From Lederbergia citrisecunda (GTDB lineage: Bacteria > Bacillota > Bacilli > Bacillales > Bacillaceae_C), in the NCBI RefSeq assembly GCF_018343695.1, contig NZ_JAGYPJ010000001.1, positions 755,001 through 819,000 of the forward strand: DNA of 64,000 bases. Reading direction: 5' to 3'. The position numbers and the translations under genes were made by a program. How positions within the stretch are numbered: the stretch's first letter is position 1; each line of letters opens with the position of its first letter. Positions 37,504 through 47,245 of this stretch are shown here, in pieces. The notes below the pieces were generated by a model that saw only the letters and a list, made by a program, of their open reading frames with translations, did no database searches and was not told the origin of the DNA.

Positions 37504-38916
37504 ATGGTAGTAGGAGATTTCCCTATAGAAACAGATACAATTGTCATCGGTGCAGGTCCTGGTGGATATGTCGCTGCTATTCGTGCAGCACAACTAGGAC
37601 AAAAAGTAACAATTGTTGAAAAAGCTGAATTAGGTGGGGTTTGCCTTAATGTCGGTTGTATCCCTTCCAAAGCGTTAATCACAGCTAGCCATCGCTATGA
37701 AACAGCAAAACATTCCGATGATATTGGTATTTCTGCTGAAAATGTAACAGTTGATTTTTCTAAAGTACAAAACTGGAAAGGTCAAGTTGTTAACAAACTT
37801 ACATCAGGTGTTGCTGGATTATTAAAAGGAAATAAAGTAAATATCGTAAAAGGTGAAGCGTATTTTGTTGATGCAAATACATTACGTGTAATGGATGAAA
37901 ATTCTGCCCAAACATATACATTCAAAAATGCTATTATCGCAACTGGATCTCGTCCGATTGAAATCCCAACATTTAAATTCTCAGATCGTATTATCAGTTC
38001 AACTGGTGCGTTAAACCTACCTGAAATTCCTAAAAAATTAGTGATCATCGGTGGCGGGGTTATTGGTGTGGAACTGGGTACAGCATATGCTAACTTCGGA
38101 ACTGAAGTAACAATCCTCGAAGGAAGCGGAGAATTATTTGCTGGAGCATTCGAAAAACAAATGTCATCTGTCGTTGTCCGTAATCTTAAAAACAAGGGTG
38201 CGGAAATTGTGACAAATGCAATGGCAAAAGGTGCAGTAGAGAATGAAAACAGTGTTGTTGTCACATACGAAGCGAAAGGTGAAGAACAAACTGTAGAAGC
38301 TGATTATGTATTAGTAACAGTTGGTCGTCGTCCAAATACAGATGAATTAGGATTAGAACAAGTAGGGATTGACATGACAGACCGTGGAGTAATTAAAACG
38401 GATAAACAATGTCGTACAAACATTCCTAGCATCTTTGCGATCGGTGATGTTATTGCAGGTCCTCAACTTGCACATAAAGCATCTTATGAAGGAAAGATTG
38501 CAGCGGAAGCTATTTCTGGTGAACCGTCTGAAATTGATTATTTAGGGATTCCAGCAGTTGTCTTCTCGGAACCTGAACTAGCGACTGTTGGATACACTGA
38601 GAAGCAAGCAAAGGAAGAAGGCTTAGAAGTTGTGGCGGCTAAATTCCCATTTGCAGCTAACGGGCGTGCACTTGCGTTAAACAATACAGATGGTTTCTTG
38701 AAATTGATTACACGTAAAGAAGATGGATTAGTGGTTGGCGGCCAAATTGCCGGTGCTAGTGCATCTGATATGATTGCGGAAATTGGCCTAGCCATTGAAG
38801 CAGGAATGACTGCTGAAGATATTGCGATGACTATCCATGCACATCCAACATTAGGTGAAATTACGATGGAAGCTGCGGACGTAGCATTAGGAACACCGAT
38901 TCATATTGTAAAATAA
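37504..38916 (+). CDS. pdhD: Dihydrolipoamide dehydrogenase, E3
   Basis: 470 residues. FAD-binding [10 protein letters not shown] is near 17-26. The redox disulfide is Cys47/Cys52 in [16 protein letters not shown]-binding GGGVIGVE lies in the middle, and the active-site His is in HAHPTLGE near the C-terminus. It reoxidises the lipoyl group of E2 with NAD+. Three bases follow the pdhC stop. Confidence 0.97.
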   Translation: MVVGDFPIETDTIVIGAGPGGYVAAIRAAQLGQKVTIVEKAELGGVCLNVGCIPSKALITASHRYETAKHSDDIGISAENVTVDFSKVQNWKGQVVNKLTSGVAGLLKGNKVNIVKGEAYFVDANTLRVMDENSAQTYTFKNAIIATGSRPIEIPTFKFSDRIISSTGALNLPEIPKKLVIIGGGVIGVELGTAYANFGTEVTILEGSGELFAGAFEKQMSSVVVRNLKNKGAEIVTNAMAKGAVENENSVVVTYEAKGEEQTVEADYVLVTVGRRPNTDELGLEQVGIDMTDRGVIKTDKQCRTNIPSIFAIGDVIAGPQLAHKASYEGKIAAEAISGEPSEIDYLGIPAVVFSEPELATVGYTEKQAKEEGLEVVAAKFPFAANGRALALNNTDGFLKLITRKEDGLVVGGQIAGASASDMIAEIGLAIEAGMTAEDIAMTIHAHPTLGEITMEAADVALGTPIHIVK

Positions 38917-38927
38917 ATAATTTACCA

Positions 38928-38985
38928 AAAGGCTGTCTCCACTGAAGTACTATATACTTTCAGAAAGGGGATGGCCTTTCATTTT
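38928..38985 (+). terminator. Long hairpin terminator of the pdh operon
   Basis: AAAGGCTGTCTCC pairs with GGGGATGGCCTTT (13 bp including G-U pairs), enclosing a second stem CTGAAGTA/TACTTTCAG, and is followed by CATTTT. Confidence 0.75.
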
Positions 38986-39061
38986 AAGTAATGTCTTTGC
39001 ATAAAATCAATAATAACTCTAAAGATTCGTGCGAAAAACGCTTGAAATGATGGTGATTCAG

Positions 39062-39304
39062 ATGGTAAAGAAATATATAGCTCTTCTACTGCAATTAATG
39101 ATATGGAGCGGTTTTACACTTGCAGAGTGGTTTTCTGGAAAAGAACATCTATTATCAAAAGTCATTTTATTTATTGTTTTTAGTTATCTTGCCATACTTA
39201 TTGCGAGGAAAATAGTGGAATCTAAAAAAGACACCCTCATTATTACCGTAGTAAGTTTATTCACATATGGACTGCTACATTCAGCGCTTCATTTTTTCAT
39301 ATAG
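39062..39304 (+). CDS. Small hypothetical membrane protein
   Basis: 80 residues from ATG 39062, where GGTGAT upstream can pair with the 16S 3' end; an upstream GTG or ATG in the same frame is possible. Three hydrophobic segments (about 5-22, 29-46 and 56-78) predict a small integral membrane protein. No family recognised. It lies where B. subtilis has slp, but that is a lipoprotein and this is not. Confidence 0.6.
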   Translation: MVKKYIALLLQLMIWSGFTLAEWFSGKEHLLSKVILFIVFSYLAILIARKIVESKKDTLIITVVSLFTYGLLHSALHFFI

Positions 39305-39376
39305 TTTCTTGGACACTACAAAAATAAAAGTCTATAATTTAACAATATATACTCCAACTCTTGAAAGGGGAACAAT

Positions 39377-40225
39377 ATGAGATTACCTATCATCATGTTC
39401 GCTGTTGCTTTGTTGTTAGTTGCTTGCAACGGACAGTCTACACAAAAGGAAAATTCGATGAAGAAAAATGAACCAGTGACAGAAGAGAATAATTCCGATT
39501 TGGTAGAACAAGAGGATGAACAGATTCCCGAAACTAATGTTGAAGAGGAAAAAGAAGATAAAAAAGTTGAAGCGCCAGAAGTTGAAGTAGTTGCTCCTGA
39601 GTATAAAATGAATGCAGTTTTTGCTTTAGAGCCGGTTAAGGATGCAAATCCGAAGGTTGTATTACTAACAATTGATGATGCCCCTGATAAATATGCGTTA
39701 GAAATGGCTAAAACTTTAAAAGAATTACATGCACCAGCCATTTTTTTTGTTAATGGACATTTTATCAACTCACCTGAAAAAGAAGCGATTTTAAAAAAAA
39801 TATACGATCTTGGGTTTGAAATAGGAAACCATACATTCTCTCATGCTAATTTGACCACATTATCTCCAGAAGAACAAAAGGAAGAAATACTTTCTGTTAA
39901 TGATAAAGTTGAAGAAATAACCGGGGAACGTCCTAAGTTTTTTCGTGCCCCATTTGGCGCAAATACAGATGTGAGCAAACAAATTGCCACAGAAGAAAAC
40001 ATGCTTGTCATGAATTGGACATATGGATACGATTGGGAAAAGGACTATATGTCGAAGGATGCCATTGCTGATATTATGGTTAATACCGAGTTATTAGGAA
40101 ACGGTGCAAATTTACTTATGCATGACCGTGAATGGACGAATGGTGGGTTAAAACAAATTGTCAAGGGTCTTAGGGATAAAGGATTTGAAACTTTGGATCC
40201 GAAGCTAATCGAAACACCTCAATAA
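39377..40225 (+). CDS. Polysaccharide deacetylase lipoprotein
   Basis: 282 residues. Signal peptide with lipobox LVAC near residue 17, an acidic Glu-rich spacer to about 75, then a NodB domain. The motifs are TIDDAP (motif 1, variant of TFDDG), HTFSHANL with the two metal-binding His (motif 2), RAPFGA (motif 3) and LMHD (motif 5). It should remove acetyl groups from a cell-wall polymer on the outer face of the membrane. The exact polymer is unknown. AAAGGGG precedes the ATG. Confidence 0.9.
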   Translation: MRLPIIMFAVALLLVACNGQSTQKENSMKKNEPVTEENNSDLVEQEDEQIPETNVEEEKEDKKVEAPEVEVVAPEYKMNAVFALEPVKDANPKVVLLTIDDAPDKYALEMAKTLKELHAPAIFFVNGHFINSPEKEAILKKIYDLGFEIGNHTFSHANLTTLSPEEQKEEILSVNDKVEEITGERPKFFRAPFGANTDVSKQIATEENMLVMNWTYGYDWEKDYMSKDAIADIMVNTELLGNGANLLMHDREWTNGGLKQIVKGLRDKGFETLDPKLIETPQ

Positions 40226-40313
40226 AAAGTAACCGTCCGATTAGTCCTTAAAACAAATTAATTGGAAAAAGCGAGCTGTGCTATATGAGGCATATGATAG
40301 AATTTCGCACAAT

Positions 40314-40438
40314 GTTGATTGTGGCGAGCGTGACTCCTGCGAGAAAAAAGTGAGGGTGAAACCCTTGCAGGTGCGACATGCGCTGAGGAGGCTCACCGAA
40401 CTTCCCGCTGAAAGCGAGCGCCTGTAGAGGAAATCAAC
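40314..40438 (+). repeat. Family-1 interspersed repeat, copy C
   Basis: 125 bp with ends GTTGATT/AATCAAC, containing GTGACTCCTGCGAGA, GAGGCTCACC and TGAAAGCGAGCGCCTGTAG. It lies between the converging deacetylase and speA genes. Confidence 0.88.
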
Positions 40439-40460
40439 AACCCAGGTCAACAAAACAGAA

Positions 40461-40506
40461 AGGGGCTTTCAAAAAGTCAAAAACGACAACTTTTTGGACA
40501 GCCCCT
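40461..40506 (-). terminator. Terminator downstream of speA
   Basis: Long imperfect stem AGGGGCTTTCAAAAAGT/AACTTTTTGGACAGCCCCT lies 11 bases past the speA stop. On the minus strand it is followed by TTTCTGTTTTG. Confidence 0.75.
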
Positions 40507-40516
40507 CCTTAATATA

Positions 40517-41989
40517 TTATCTAATCGCTTCGAATTCTTTAATAACCCTTATAGTTTTTAATGTTTCATCTTCAAGGCCTTGAACAGGTAAGCCTACTTC
40601 TATGTTTTTTCTAATATATAACAAATTTTCTTCAGTAATGATTTCCCCTGGTATAAAAATAGGTATACCTGGTGGATAAACCATAATAAATTCTGCACTA
40701 ATTCGTCCTGCTGACTCATTTAGAGGGATAATCTCTGTCTCAGAATAAAAAGCGTCTCTAGGACTCATAGCTAGAAGAGGAATATCGGGCAGAATGACAT
40801 GATGATGATTTGCTTCATCATCTGCTTTTCCAAATTGCTCAGATAATTTCTTTAATGCTTCAATCAGAATGGCTGCTTCTACTTCAGTATCTCCTGGAGT
40901 GACAATACATAAAATATTATACAAATCAGATAGCTCAACTTCTATTTGATATTCATTTCGGAGCCATTTCTCAGCTTCATATCCATTTATTCCGAGATCT
41001 TTTACGGAAATAATGAGCTTGGTTGGATCATAATCAAAAACTGCATCAGACTCTAAAATTTCTTTTCCAGGACACAAGAGATGAGGGATTTCATTTACTT
41101 CTTGACGAATCGTTTCAGCAAGAGTGATAGCAGCGCCAATAAGATCTCTTCCTTCTGTTGCAAGTCTTTTTCTAGCTGCGTCAAGTGAAGCTAGTAATAA
41201 ATAAGAAGTTGATGTAGTCGTAAGCATACTGATAATAGATTGAACCCGCTGTGGTGATACAAGCCCTTCACGAACATTTAACACGGAACTTTGGGTCAAG
41301 GAGCCACCTAGTTTATGCACACTTGTAGCTGCCATATCTGCACCGGCTTCCATTGCAGAATAAGGCAATCCTTCATGAAAATGAATATGAACACCATGTG
41401 CTTCATCTACAAGAACTGGAACTTCGTAGGAATGGGCAATTTCAACAATCTTTTTTAAATCAGCTGTAATTCCAAAGTAAGTAGGGTTAATAACAAGTAA
41501 TCCCTTTGCATCAGGGTGAATTTCAAGAGCTTTTTCAACAGATTCTATAGTAATCCCATGTGAAATTCCTAAGTTCGGGTCAATTTCAGGATGAATAAAA
41601 ATCGGAGTAGCACCCGAAAACACAATTGCTGACATTACTGATTTATGAACATTACGAGGAACGATTATTTTATCGCCAGGTCCGCAAACCGACATAATCA
41701 TTGTCATAATGGCACCACTTGTCCCTTGTACAGAGAAGAAAGTATGGTCAGCACCAAAAGCTTCAGCAGCCAATTTTTGAGCCTCTTTTATCATTCCTTT
41801 TGGCGAATGCAAATCATCTAATGGTGCTATATTTATTAAATCTATTGATAAGGCATTTTCTCCAATAAAATTTCTAAATTCGGGATCCATTCCAGCACCT
41901 TTTTTATGACCGGGAATATGAAATTGAATTGGATTTGATTTGGCATGCTGCACCAGCCCTGTAAATAGCGGTGTTTCATATTGGGACAA
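40517..41989 (-). CDS. speA: Arginine decarboxylase SpeA (Orn/Lys/Arg decarboxylase family)
   Basis: 490 residues from TTG 41989, whose product begins like B. subtilis SpeA (MSQ-ETPL). A GTG three codons earlier is the alternative. Fold-type I PLP enzyme: SVHKLGGS holds the PLP-binding Lys, LVDEAHGVH the cofactor Asp, and QFHIPGHKKGAGMDPEF is the family start. SpeA makes agmatine, the first step of polyamine synthesis in Bacillus. Family members acting on lysine exist, but the near full-length match favours SpeA. Confidence 0.94.
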   Translation of the reverse strand: MSQYETPLFTGLVQHAKSNPIQFHIPGHKKGAGMDPEFRNFIGENALSIDLINIAPLDDLHSPKGMIKEAQKLAAEAFGADHTFFSVQGTSGAIMTMIMSVCGPGDKIIVPRNVHKSVMSAIVFSGATPIFIHPEIDPNLGISHGITIESVEKALEIHPDAKGLLVINPTYFGITADLKKIVEIAHSYEVPVLVDEAHGVHIHFHEGLPYSAMEAGADMAATSVHKLGGSLTQSSVLNVREGLVSPQRVQSIISMLTTTSTSYLLLASLDAARKRLATEGRDLIGAAITLAETIRQEVNEIPHLLCPGKEILESDAVFDYDPTKLIISVKDLGINGYEAEKWLRNEYQIEVELSDLYNILCIVTPGDTEVEAAILIEALKKLSEQFGKADDEANHHHVILPDIPLLAMSPRDAFYSETEIIPLNESAGRISAEFIMVYPPGIPIFIPGEIITEENLLYIRKNIEVGLPVQGLEDETLKTIRVIKEFEAIR

Positions 41990-42148
41990 TGAAGTCACAT
42001 CCTTTGTTAGTGATAGGAAAGATACTGAAACAAGAACAAATTATAACATCAATATTTTGTTTTTCATAGAGATATTTACACACAATATTGGTATACGACA
42101 GAACAAGTGAACTCATAATACATAATAAGTTATAAAGGAGCGTTTTAG

Positions 42149-42427
42149 ATGGAATATCAGTACCCATTTTCATTAGATTGGACTACAGAAGAAATAGTTG
42201 ATGTCGTTCATTTTTATCAGGCAATTGAAAAAGCGTATGAAAAAGGAATCGATAAAATGGAATTAATGAAGAGATATAAGAGGTTTAAAGAAATTGTGCC
42301 GAGTAAAGCAGAAGAAAAAAAGTTTGATAAGGAATTCGAAGAGGTAAGTGGATATTCTTCGTATAAAACGATTAAAAAAGCAAAAGAAACTGAAAATAAT
42401 TCAATAATATTAATGGGAAATCAATAA
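42149..42427 (+). CDS. yktA: UPF0223 family protein YktA
   Basis: 92 residues matching the UPF0223 family ([38 protein letters not shown]). Small, charged, helical and cytoplasmic. Function is unknown. It is divergent from speA, as in B. subtilis. AAAGGAG supports the ATG. Confidence 0.9.
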   Translation: MEYQYPFSLDWTTEEIVDVVHFYQAIEKAYEKGIDKMELMKRYKRFKEIVPSKAEEKKFDKEFEEVSGYSSYKTIKKAKETENNSIILMGNQ

Positions 42428-42622
42428 TACTTACAATTCCGACGACGTTTATGTAAGTTTCTAAACGGGTACAAACAAGCAAGAGCATTGACAAATTCAT
42501 TCATACTTTAGACATGATAGGTGAACACACAATTTTGTTACCGCGAATATTGCGGCAACATACAATATAATAAGCAAACCCGAAAGTTGAATAATCTACT
42601 ATTTCGGAAGGGGTGTTTTTCC

Positions 42623-42817
42623 GTGAAACAAGTAATGAATGCATATAAGAAAAAAAATTTGGATAAACAAAAGCTTGCAGTACTTCGTTTAGAGTTAAAT
42701 TATGAATTGGCCGTGCTTTTTGATGCCATGCAAGAAGCTGATGAAGAAATGAAAGCAAAAACGATGCGCAAACTGGAAAGAATTCGTTCAGAATTAATAA
42801 AACTCGAAGCGCTATGA
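42623..42817 (+). CDS. ykzI: Small conserved protein YkzI
   Basis: 64 residues from GTG 42623 (AAGGGGTG seven bases upstream). An in-frame ATG at 42521 would add 34 residues of unlikely, Cys-rich sequence with no ribosome site. Highly charged and helical, with no membrane segment. The call as YkzI rests on size and on position between yktA and yktC. Function unknown. Confidence 0.75.
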   Translation: MKQVMNAYKKKNLDKQKLAVLRLELNYELAVLFDAMQEADEEMKAKTMRKLERIRSELIKLEAL

Positions 42818-42857
42818 GTTGTAAGAAAATGAGGATAGTGATGTTAATGAAAGATTA

Positions 42858-42900
42858 AAACGGACTCCCAAGTGTATATTAAGTCGGGTGTTCGTTTTTT
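42858..42900 (+). terminator. Terminator after ykzI
   Basis: AAACGGACTCCC pairs with GGGTGTTCGTTT (one mismatch) around a 16-base loop, followed by T-run. Confidence 0.75.
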
Positions 42901-42984
42901 ATTCGTGGGACACACTAAAAACTTGAAAATAGTAGTTGTTTTCTCTAAGCTTGTGGATAGGTAGAACGTAATGGAGGTATCGAA

Positions 42985-43773
42985 ATGATCAATTGGTCCA
43001 ACGTCGATAAAGTGGCTAAGGAATGGTTAAAAGAAGCAGGTAAGAACATTATCGCCTCGTTTAAAACAGCTTTACAAATAGATACTAAAGCAGATGCAAA
43101 TGACTTAGTTACTAATATTGATAAAGAGATTGAACAATATTTTATCAACCGAATTCGAGAAACATTCCCTTCCCATAACATATTAGGGGAGGAAGGATTT
43201 GGTGATGAAGTAGAAAGCATGGATGGGGTTGTTTGGATAATCGATCCTGTAGATGGAACGATGAATTTTGTCCATCAGCAGCGGAACTTTTTTATTTCAA
43301 TAGGAATTTTTGAAAATGGGGAAGGGAAGCTCGGATATTTGTATGACGTAGTACATAATGAATTATACTATGCTAAGTCAGGTGAAGGTGCGTTTTGGGA
43401 TGAGTTGAGACTCCCAACGCTGGAAAAAGTAGAAGTGAGTGAAGCAGTCATTGGATTAAGTGCCTCGCTATTAATTTCCAGTGATCCGAATAATCCCTTT
43501 GCTTCTATCGTAAAAGATGTAAGGGGGACGCGATCATACGGTTCAGCTGCTTTGGAATTTGCATACGTTGCAACAGGCCGACTTGACGCTTATATAAGCA
43601 AGACACTTTCACCTTGGGATTTTGCAGGGGGGATAATTATTGTAGAAGAGATTGGCGGAGTTGTTACAGATTTTAACGGCCAACCTCTAAACTTATTGAA
43701 AAAAAGCCCAGTTATAGTTGCAAAGCCAGGGCTACATGAAACGCTTATCAAACAATATTTTCAGGTGAACTAA
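42985..43773 (+). CDS. yktC: Inositol monophosphatase family protein YktC
   Basis: 262 residues of the IMPase/SuhB family. Metal-binding motifs are GEEG near 70, WIIDPVDGTMNF near 87-98 and PWDFAGGIIIVEE near 211-223. A magnesium-dependent phosphatase on inositol phosphate or a related substrate is expected. AATGGAGG upstream sets the ATG. Confidence 0.93.
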   Translation: MINWSNVDKVAKEWLKEAGKNIIASFKTALQIDTKADANDLVTNIDKEIEQYFINRIRETFPSHNILGEEGFGDEVESMDGVVWIIDPVDGTMNFVHQQRNFFISIGIFENGEGKLGYLYDVVHNELYYAKSGEGAFWDELRLPTLEKVEVSEAVIGLSASLLISSDPNNPFASIVKDVRGTRSYGSAALEFAYVATGRLDAYISKTLSPWDFAGGIIIVEEIGGVVTDFNGQPLNLLKKSPVIVAKPGLHETLIKQYFQVN

Positions 43774-43823
43774 AGGATTTACTTTAGCTCACCATTTTAT
43801 TTAATGAACTGTTAAACTTTGAT

Positions 43824-44060
43824 GTTAAATTCCGCTCCAGGCGCACACTTTCCGAAGGAATCGAAAGCGGAGGTGACTGTTCAATTGGCGTATACATTTT
43901 CAAGGTCACTGACTTATCGTAGGGAAGGGACAAGAAATATTACTAGCCATTAGATCCGAAGCGAGAAAAGGTTTAGGAGCCTACTCGGCGCTTAACGCCC
44001 TGTGGGGTCTCCCGATAACCGTTTTTCCCGCAGTAGTCTCGCGATTACGCTACAATTAAC
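43824..44060 (-). repeat. Family-1 interspersed repeat, copy D (expanded)
   Basis: 237 bp. The left end GTTAAATTCCGCTCCAGGCGC and right part GTTTTTCCCGCAGTAGTCTCGC..AATTAAC match family 1, with about 120 extra bases inside. The terminal pair at position 4 is A-T instead of G-C, a compensatory change relative to copies A-C. It fills the yktC-ylaF gap, where B. subtilis carries ykzC-ylaE. Confidence 0.8.
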
Positions 44061-44108
44061 AGTGTCAATCAAAAGCTTAAACAAATGTAATTTTGACGTT
44101 TGCCAATA

Positions 44109-44297
44109 TCACAGTTTTCCTTCATCTCTCATTTTTTTCTTTGTTTTAAATCCATATCCCACAACAGCTATTAAAATAATAAAGCAAGCAATCATTCCAA
44201 TATAGCTACCTTCACCGAGTGATATTCCTATCCCTACAATTGAGAGGGCTCCTATTGTCGCAAATAATAAAAGATTCCATTTGATTCCGTTCATCAT
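44109..44297 (-). CDS. ylaF: Small membrane protein YlaF
   Basis: 62 residues with two membrane helices (about 8-24 and 31-48) and a basic tail ending FKTKKKMRDEGKL. It matches B. subtilis YlaF in size, topology and place, divergent from typA. AAGGAGG lies five bases before the first of two adjacent ATGs. Function unknown. Confidence 0.85.
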   Translation of the reverse strand: MMNGIKWNLLLFATIGALSIVGIGISLGEGSYIGMIACFIILIAVVGYGFKTKKKMRDEGKL

Positions 44298-44332
44298 TTT
44301 TTCCTCCTTAAAGTTATATTGTACAAAAAAAA

Positions 44333-44362
44333 TTCCAAATCTTCTATAGCATGTGATATAAT
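44333..44362 (+). promoter_or_regulatory. Promoter of typA
   Basis: Extended -10 TGATATAAT (TATAAT at 44357-44362) with a weak -35 TTCCAA at 44333. It lies upstream of the family-2 repeat, so the transcript would begin with the repeat in its leader of roughly 250 bases. Confidence 0.6.
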
Positions 44363-44390
44363 ACTTCAGTTAAAAATAAAACTAAAAATG

Positions 44391-44600
44391 TCTAGCTACA
44401 GCGCCTATCGAATTATAAACTTCTTGTCCTTCTCCTTACGATAAGTCAAGCATCGACTCGTTCCTCGTCGTGTTTCTTTTATCTCAAGGCTTTGGCCAAA
44501 AGAAGAAAGTCGACTAAAACCGCCACGTCCTGTGGCAACGTCGACGGACCCACATCTTGTGGGCCTGTACGTCGATGAGCAAGGCGCTTCCGCTTTTCTA
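44391..44600 (+). repeat. Family-2 interspersed repeat, copy a (typA leader)
   Basis: About 210 bp with inverted ends AGCGCCTATCGA (44400) and TCGAT..AGGCGCT (44582-44588). Internal hairpins: GTCGAC arms flanking GCCACGTCCTGTGGC, and CCCACATCTTGTGGG. Nearly identical to copy b at 49995. It ends just before the typA ribosome site. Confidence 0.88.
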
Positions 44601-44618
44601 ACGGCAGGAGGAAATACT

Positions 44619-46457
44619 TTGAAACTAAGAGAAGATATTCGTAATATTGCCATTATCGCACACGTTGACCATGGTAAAACAACATTGGTTGACCAACTTT
44701 TAAAACAGTCAGGAACATTTAGGTCAAACGAACACGTGGCAGAGCGCGCTATGGACTCCAATGATATTGAAAGAGAGCGCGGTATTACGATCCTAGCAAA
44801 AAATACTGCCATTCAATATAAAGATACAAAAATAAATATATTGGATACTCCAGGACATGCTGACTTTGGAGGAGAAGTCGAGCGGATTTTAAAAATGGTT
44901 GATGGAGTACTGTTGGTTGTTGATGCTTATGAAGGCTGTATGCCGCAAACGCGTTTCGTATTAAAAAAGGCACTTGAACAGAAATTGACACCAATTGTTG
45001 TAGTTAACAAAATTGACCGCGATTTTGCTCGTCCTGAGGAAGTCGTTGATGAAGTACTTGAGCTCTTTATAGAATTGGATGCAAATGATGAACAATTGGA
45101 ATTCCCTGTCATCTATGCATCAGGTATTAAAGGAACTGCAAGCAGAGAGATTGAACAAGAAGAAAATATGGAAGCATTATACGAAACGATTATTGACTTT
45201 ATCCCTGCTCCGGTAGATAACAAAGAAGAACCGTTACAATTTCAAGTATCACTACTCGATTATAATGATTACGTAGGAAGAATTGGAATTGGTAGAATTT
45301 TTAGAGGGACGATGAAAGTAGGTCAGCAAGTCGCTATTCTTAAACAGGATGGTACAACAAAACAATTCCGTGTAACTAAAATGTTTGGATTTTTCGGCTT
45401 AAAAAGAGTTGAGATTAATGAAGCCTATGCTGGTGATCTTATCGCTGTTTCCGGAATGGAAAATATTGATGTTGGGGATACAATTTGTCCAATTGAACAT
45501 CAAGAACCCCTCCCTACATTAAGAATAGATGAGCCAACTTTGCAGATGACTTTCTTAGTGAATAACAGCCCATTTGCTGGAAGAGAAGGAAAATATTTAA
45601 CATCTCGGAAAGTTGAAGAACGTCTACGCAGTCAATTGGAAACAGATGTAAGTCTTCGTGTAGACAATACAGATTCTCCTGATGCATGGATTGTATCAGG
45701 AAGGGGAGAGCTTCATCTTTCAATCCTTATTGAAAATATGAGACGTGAAGGCTTTGAATTGCAAGTATCCAAACCGCAAGTAATTGTAAGAGAAATAGAT
45801 GGCGTAAAATGTGAACCAATTGAAAGAGTGCAGATAGATATTCCTGAAGAACATACAGGAAGCATTATTGAATCTCTCGGGTCACGTAAAGGTGAAATGC
45901 TTGATATGATTAATAATGGAAATGGACAGGTTCGCCTAGTATTCCATGTACCAGCTCGCGGATTAATTGGATATACAACGGAATTTATGACGTTAACAAG
46001 AGGTTATGGAATATTAAACCATACATTTGACAGTTACCAACCTATGCAACAAGGAAAAGTTGGTGGCAGAAGACAAGGTGTTCTCGTTTCCATGGAAACA
46101 GGAAAAGCGACTACTTACGGAATTTTACAAGTAGAAGATCGTGGAACGATTTTTGCAGAGCCAGGAACTGAAATTTATGAAGGTATGATTGTAGGAGAAC
46201 ATACGAGGGAAAACGACATTACGGTTAATATTACGAAAACAAAGCATGCGACCAATGTTAGGTCGGCAACGAAGGATCAAACGGCTGTCATTAAAAAACC
46301 TCGTCTAATGTCATTGGAAGAAGCTCTAGAATATTTAAATGACGATGAATATTGTGAAGTAACTCCAGAATCAATACGTCTTCGTAAAAAAATACTAGAC
46401 AAAAATGAACGTGAACGCGTAGCAAAAAAGAAAAAGTATGCTGAAATGGAACAATAG
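44619..46457 (+). CDS. typA: Ribosome-associated GTPase TypA/BipA
   Basis: 612 residues from TTG 44619, product beginning [21 protein letters not shown] as in B. subtilis, with AGGAGG eight bases upstream. An in-frame ATG at 44532 lies inside the family-2 repeat and gives a false extension of 29 residues. G1 AHVDHGKT, G3 DTPGH and G4 NKID are intact, followed by EF-G-like domains and the TypA-specific C-terminal domain. It is a translational GTPase that assists ribosome assembly and stress or cold adaptation. Confidence 0.97.
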   Translation: MKLREDIRNIAIIAHVDHGKTTLVDQLLKQSGTFRSNEHVAERAMDSNDIERERGITILAKNTAIQYKDTKINILDTPGHADFGGEVERILKMVDGVLLVVDAYEGCMPQTRFVLKKALEQKLTPIVVVNKIDRDFARPEEVVDEVLELFIELDANDEQLEFPVIYASGIKGTASREIEQEENMEALYETIIDFIPAPVDNKEEPLQFQVSLLDYNDYVGRIGIGRIFRGTMKVGQQVAILKQDGTTKQFRVTKMFGFFGLKRVEINEAYAGDLIAVSGMENIDVGDTICPIEHQEPLPTLRIDEPTLQMTFLVNNSPFAGREGKYLTSRKVEERLRSQLETDVSLRVDNTDSPDAWIVSGRGELHLSILIENMRREGFELQVSKPQVIVREIDGVKCEPIERVQIDIPEEHTGSIIESLGSRKGEMLDMINNGNGQVRLVFHVPARGLIGYTTEFMTLTRGYGILNHTFDSYQPMQQGKVGGRRQGVLVSMETGKATTYGILQVEDRGTIFAEPGTEIYEGMIVGEHTRENDITVNITKTKHATNVRSATKDQTAVIKKPRLMSLEEALEYLNDDEYCEVTPESIRLRKKILDKNERERVAKKKKYAEMEQ

Positions 46458-46489
46458 ATGAAACGTATATAAGCTTTATGTTATGCTAT

Positions 46490-46523
46490 ACTCGACCCAA
46501 GTGTTTAAAGGGTCGAGTTTTTT
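46490..46523 (+). terminator. Rho-independent terminator after typA
   Basis: Perfect 9-bp stem ACTCGACCC/GGGTCGAGT followed by T-run. Confidence 0.9.
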
Positions 46524-46558
46524 AACAGGCAAATGTTGGGAAAGAGGTAGAAGGTGAA

Positions 46559-46930
46559 ATGAATATATTGAATGATGGGGGGCTTACACTCGCTCTCACA
46601 AAATCGGATCTTAGAGCGATTGATAACTTTTCTCCTACATTAAGATTTTTTTATCAATTGACGAACAATGCGTCTGCAGCTAATTGGTTGCTTTGGTTAA
46701 CGATAACAGGATTGGCCGTCCTCGTATATAAGTTAGGTTTTGCTAAGAAATTACCTTTATTGAAATCGGCCGTTATTTATCTATTTTTAATCGTAGGTTG
46801 TTTGTTTTTAACATTTTTAGCTATATTTCTTCCAATTGCAGAAGGGCTAATGGTTGCTGCGCTTATATTAATTATCTATAAAATTAGATTGAATCGTGAA
46901 AGAAAATCAGGAACATTGGAAAGAAACTAA
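46559..46930 (+). CDS. ylaH: YlaH-like membrane protein
   Basis: 123 residues. Three hydrophobic segments (about 43-60, 68-92 and 93-110) predict an integral membrane protein. It matches the YlaH-like family (PF14036) and lies after typA, as in B. subtilis. Function unknown. AGAAGGTG precedes the ATG. Confidence 0.88.
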   Translation: MNILNDGGLTLALTKSDLRAIDNFSPTLRFFYQLTNNASAANWLLWLTITGLAVLVYKLGFAKKLPLLKSAVIYLFLIVGCLFLTFLAIFLPIAEGLMVAALILIIYKIRLNRERKSGTLERN

Positions 46931-46932
46931 TA

Positions 46933-46977
46933 AAAACGCAGGATTTCTTGTTTATTTTTAGAAATCCTGCGTTTTTT
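46933..46977. terminator. Bidirectional terminator between ylaH and ylaI
   Basis: 16-bp stem with AAAACGCAGGATTTC/GAAATCCTGCGTTTT and T/A-rich flanks on both sides. It serves both converging genes. Confidence 0.9.
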
Positions 46978-46978
46978 A

Positions 46979-47179
46979 TTAAAAATCATCATCTTGTGTA
47001 TTATAGCTAAATAATTGGAATGACCCGCTCGCTAGTCTAGCTTCAGTTTTTACCTTAATCCTGTCATAGCAACTTTGGCATAAGTATGTGTGAATGGGGC
47101 GATTTCTCAATTTTTTTGCCAAAGTAGAATCATCTTCCAGCTCTGAAGGTCGATCACATAGGATACATTGAACTTTCAT
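46979..47179 (-). CDS. ylaI: Zinc-ribbon protein YlaI (DUF2197)
   Basis: 66 residues from ATG 47179, set by AGAGGTG five bases upstream. A GTG eight codons earlier is unlikely. Two Cys pairs, CILC near 5-8 and CQSC in the middle, form a treble-clef/zinc-ribbon. Function unknown. Conserved position between ylaH and ylaJ. Confidence 0.88.
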   Translation of the reverse strand: MKVQCILCDRPSELEDDSTLAKKLRNRPIHTYLCQSCYDRIKVKTEARLASGSFQLFSYNTQDDDF

Positions 47180-47245
47180 TAAAACACCTCTGAAGAATGC
47201 CACTTTAATTCTTTTTAGTATAACATGTTATGAATTGGTAATTCA

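Noticed and set aside
40241-40453. 70-codon minus-strand frame between the deacetylase and speA genes
   Set aside because: It is almost entirely family-1 repeat, with no ribosome site.
44532-44618. In-frame upstream start for typA
   Set aside because: The 29 codons lie within an interspersed repeat. AGGAGG and family alignment place the start at TTG 44619.
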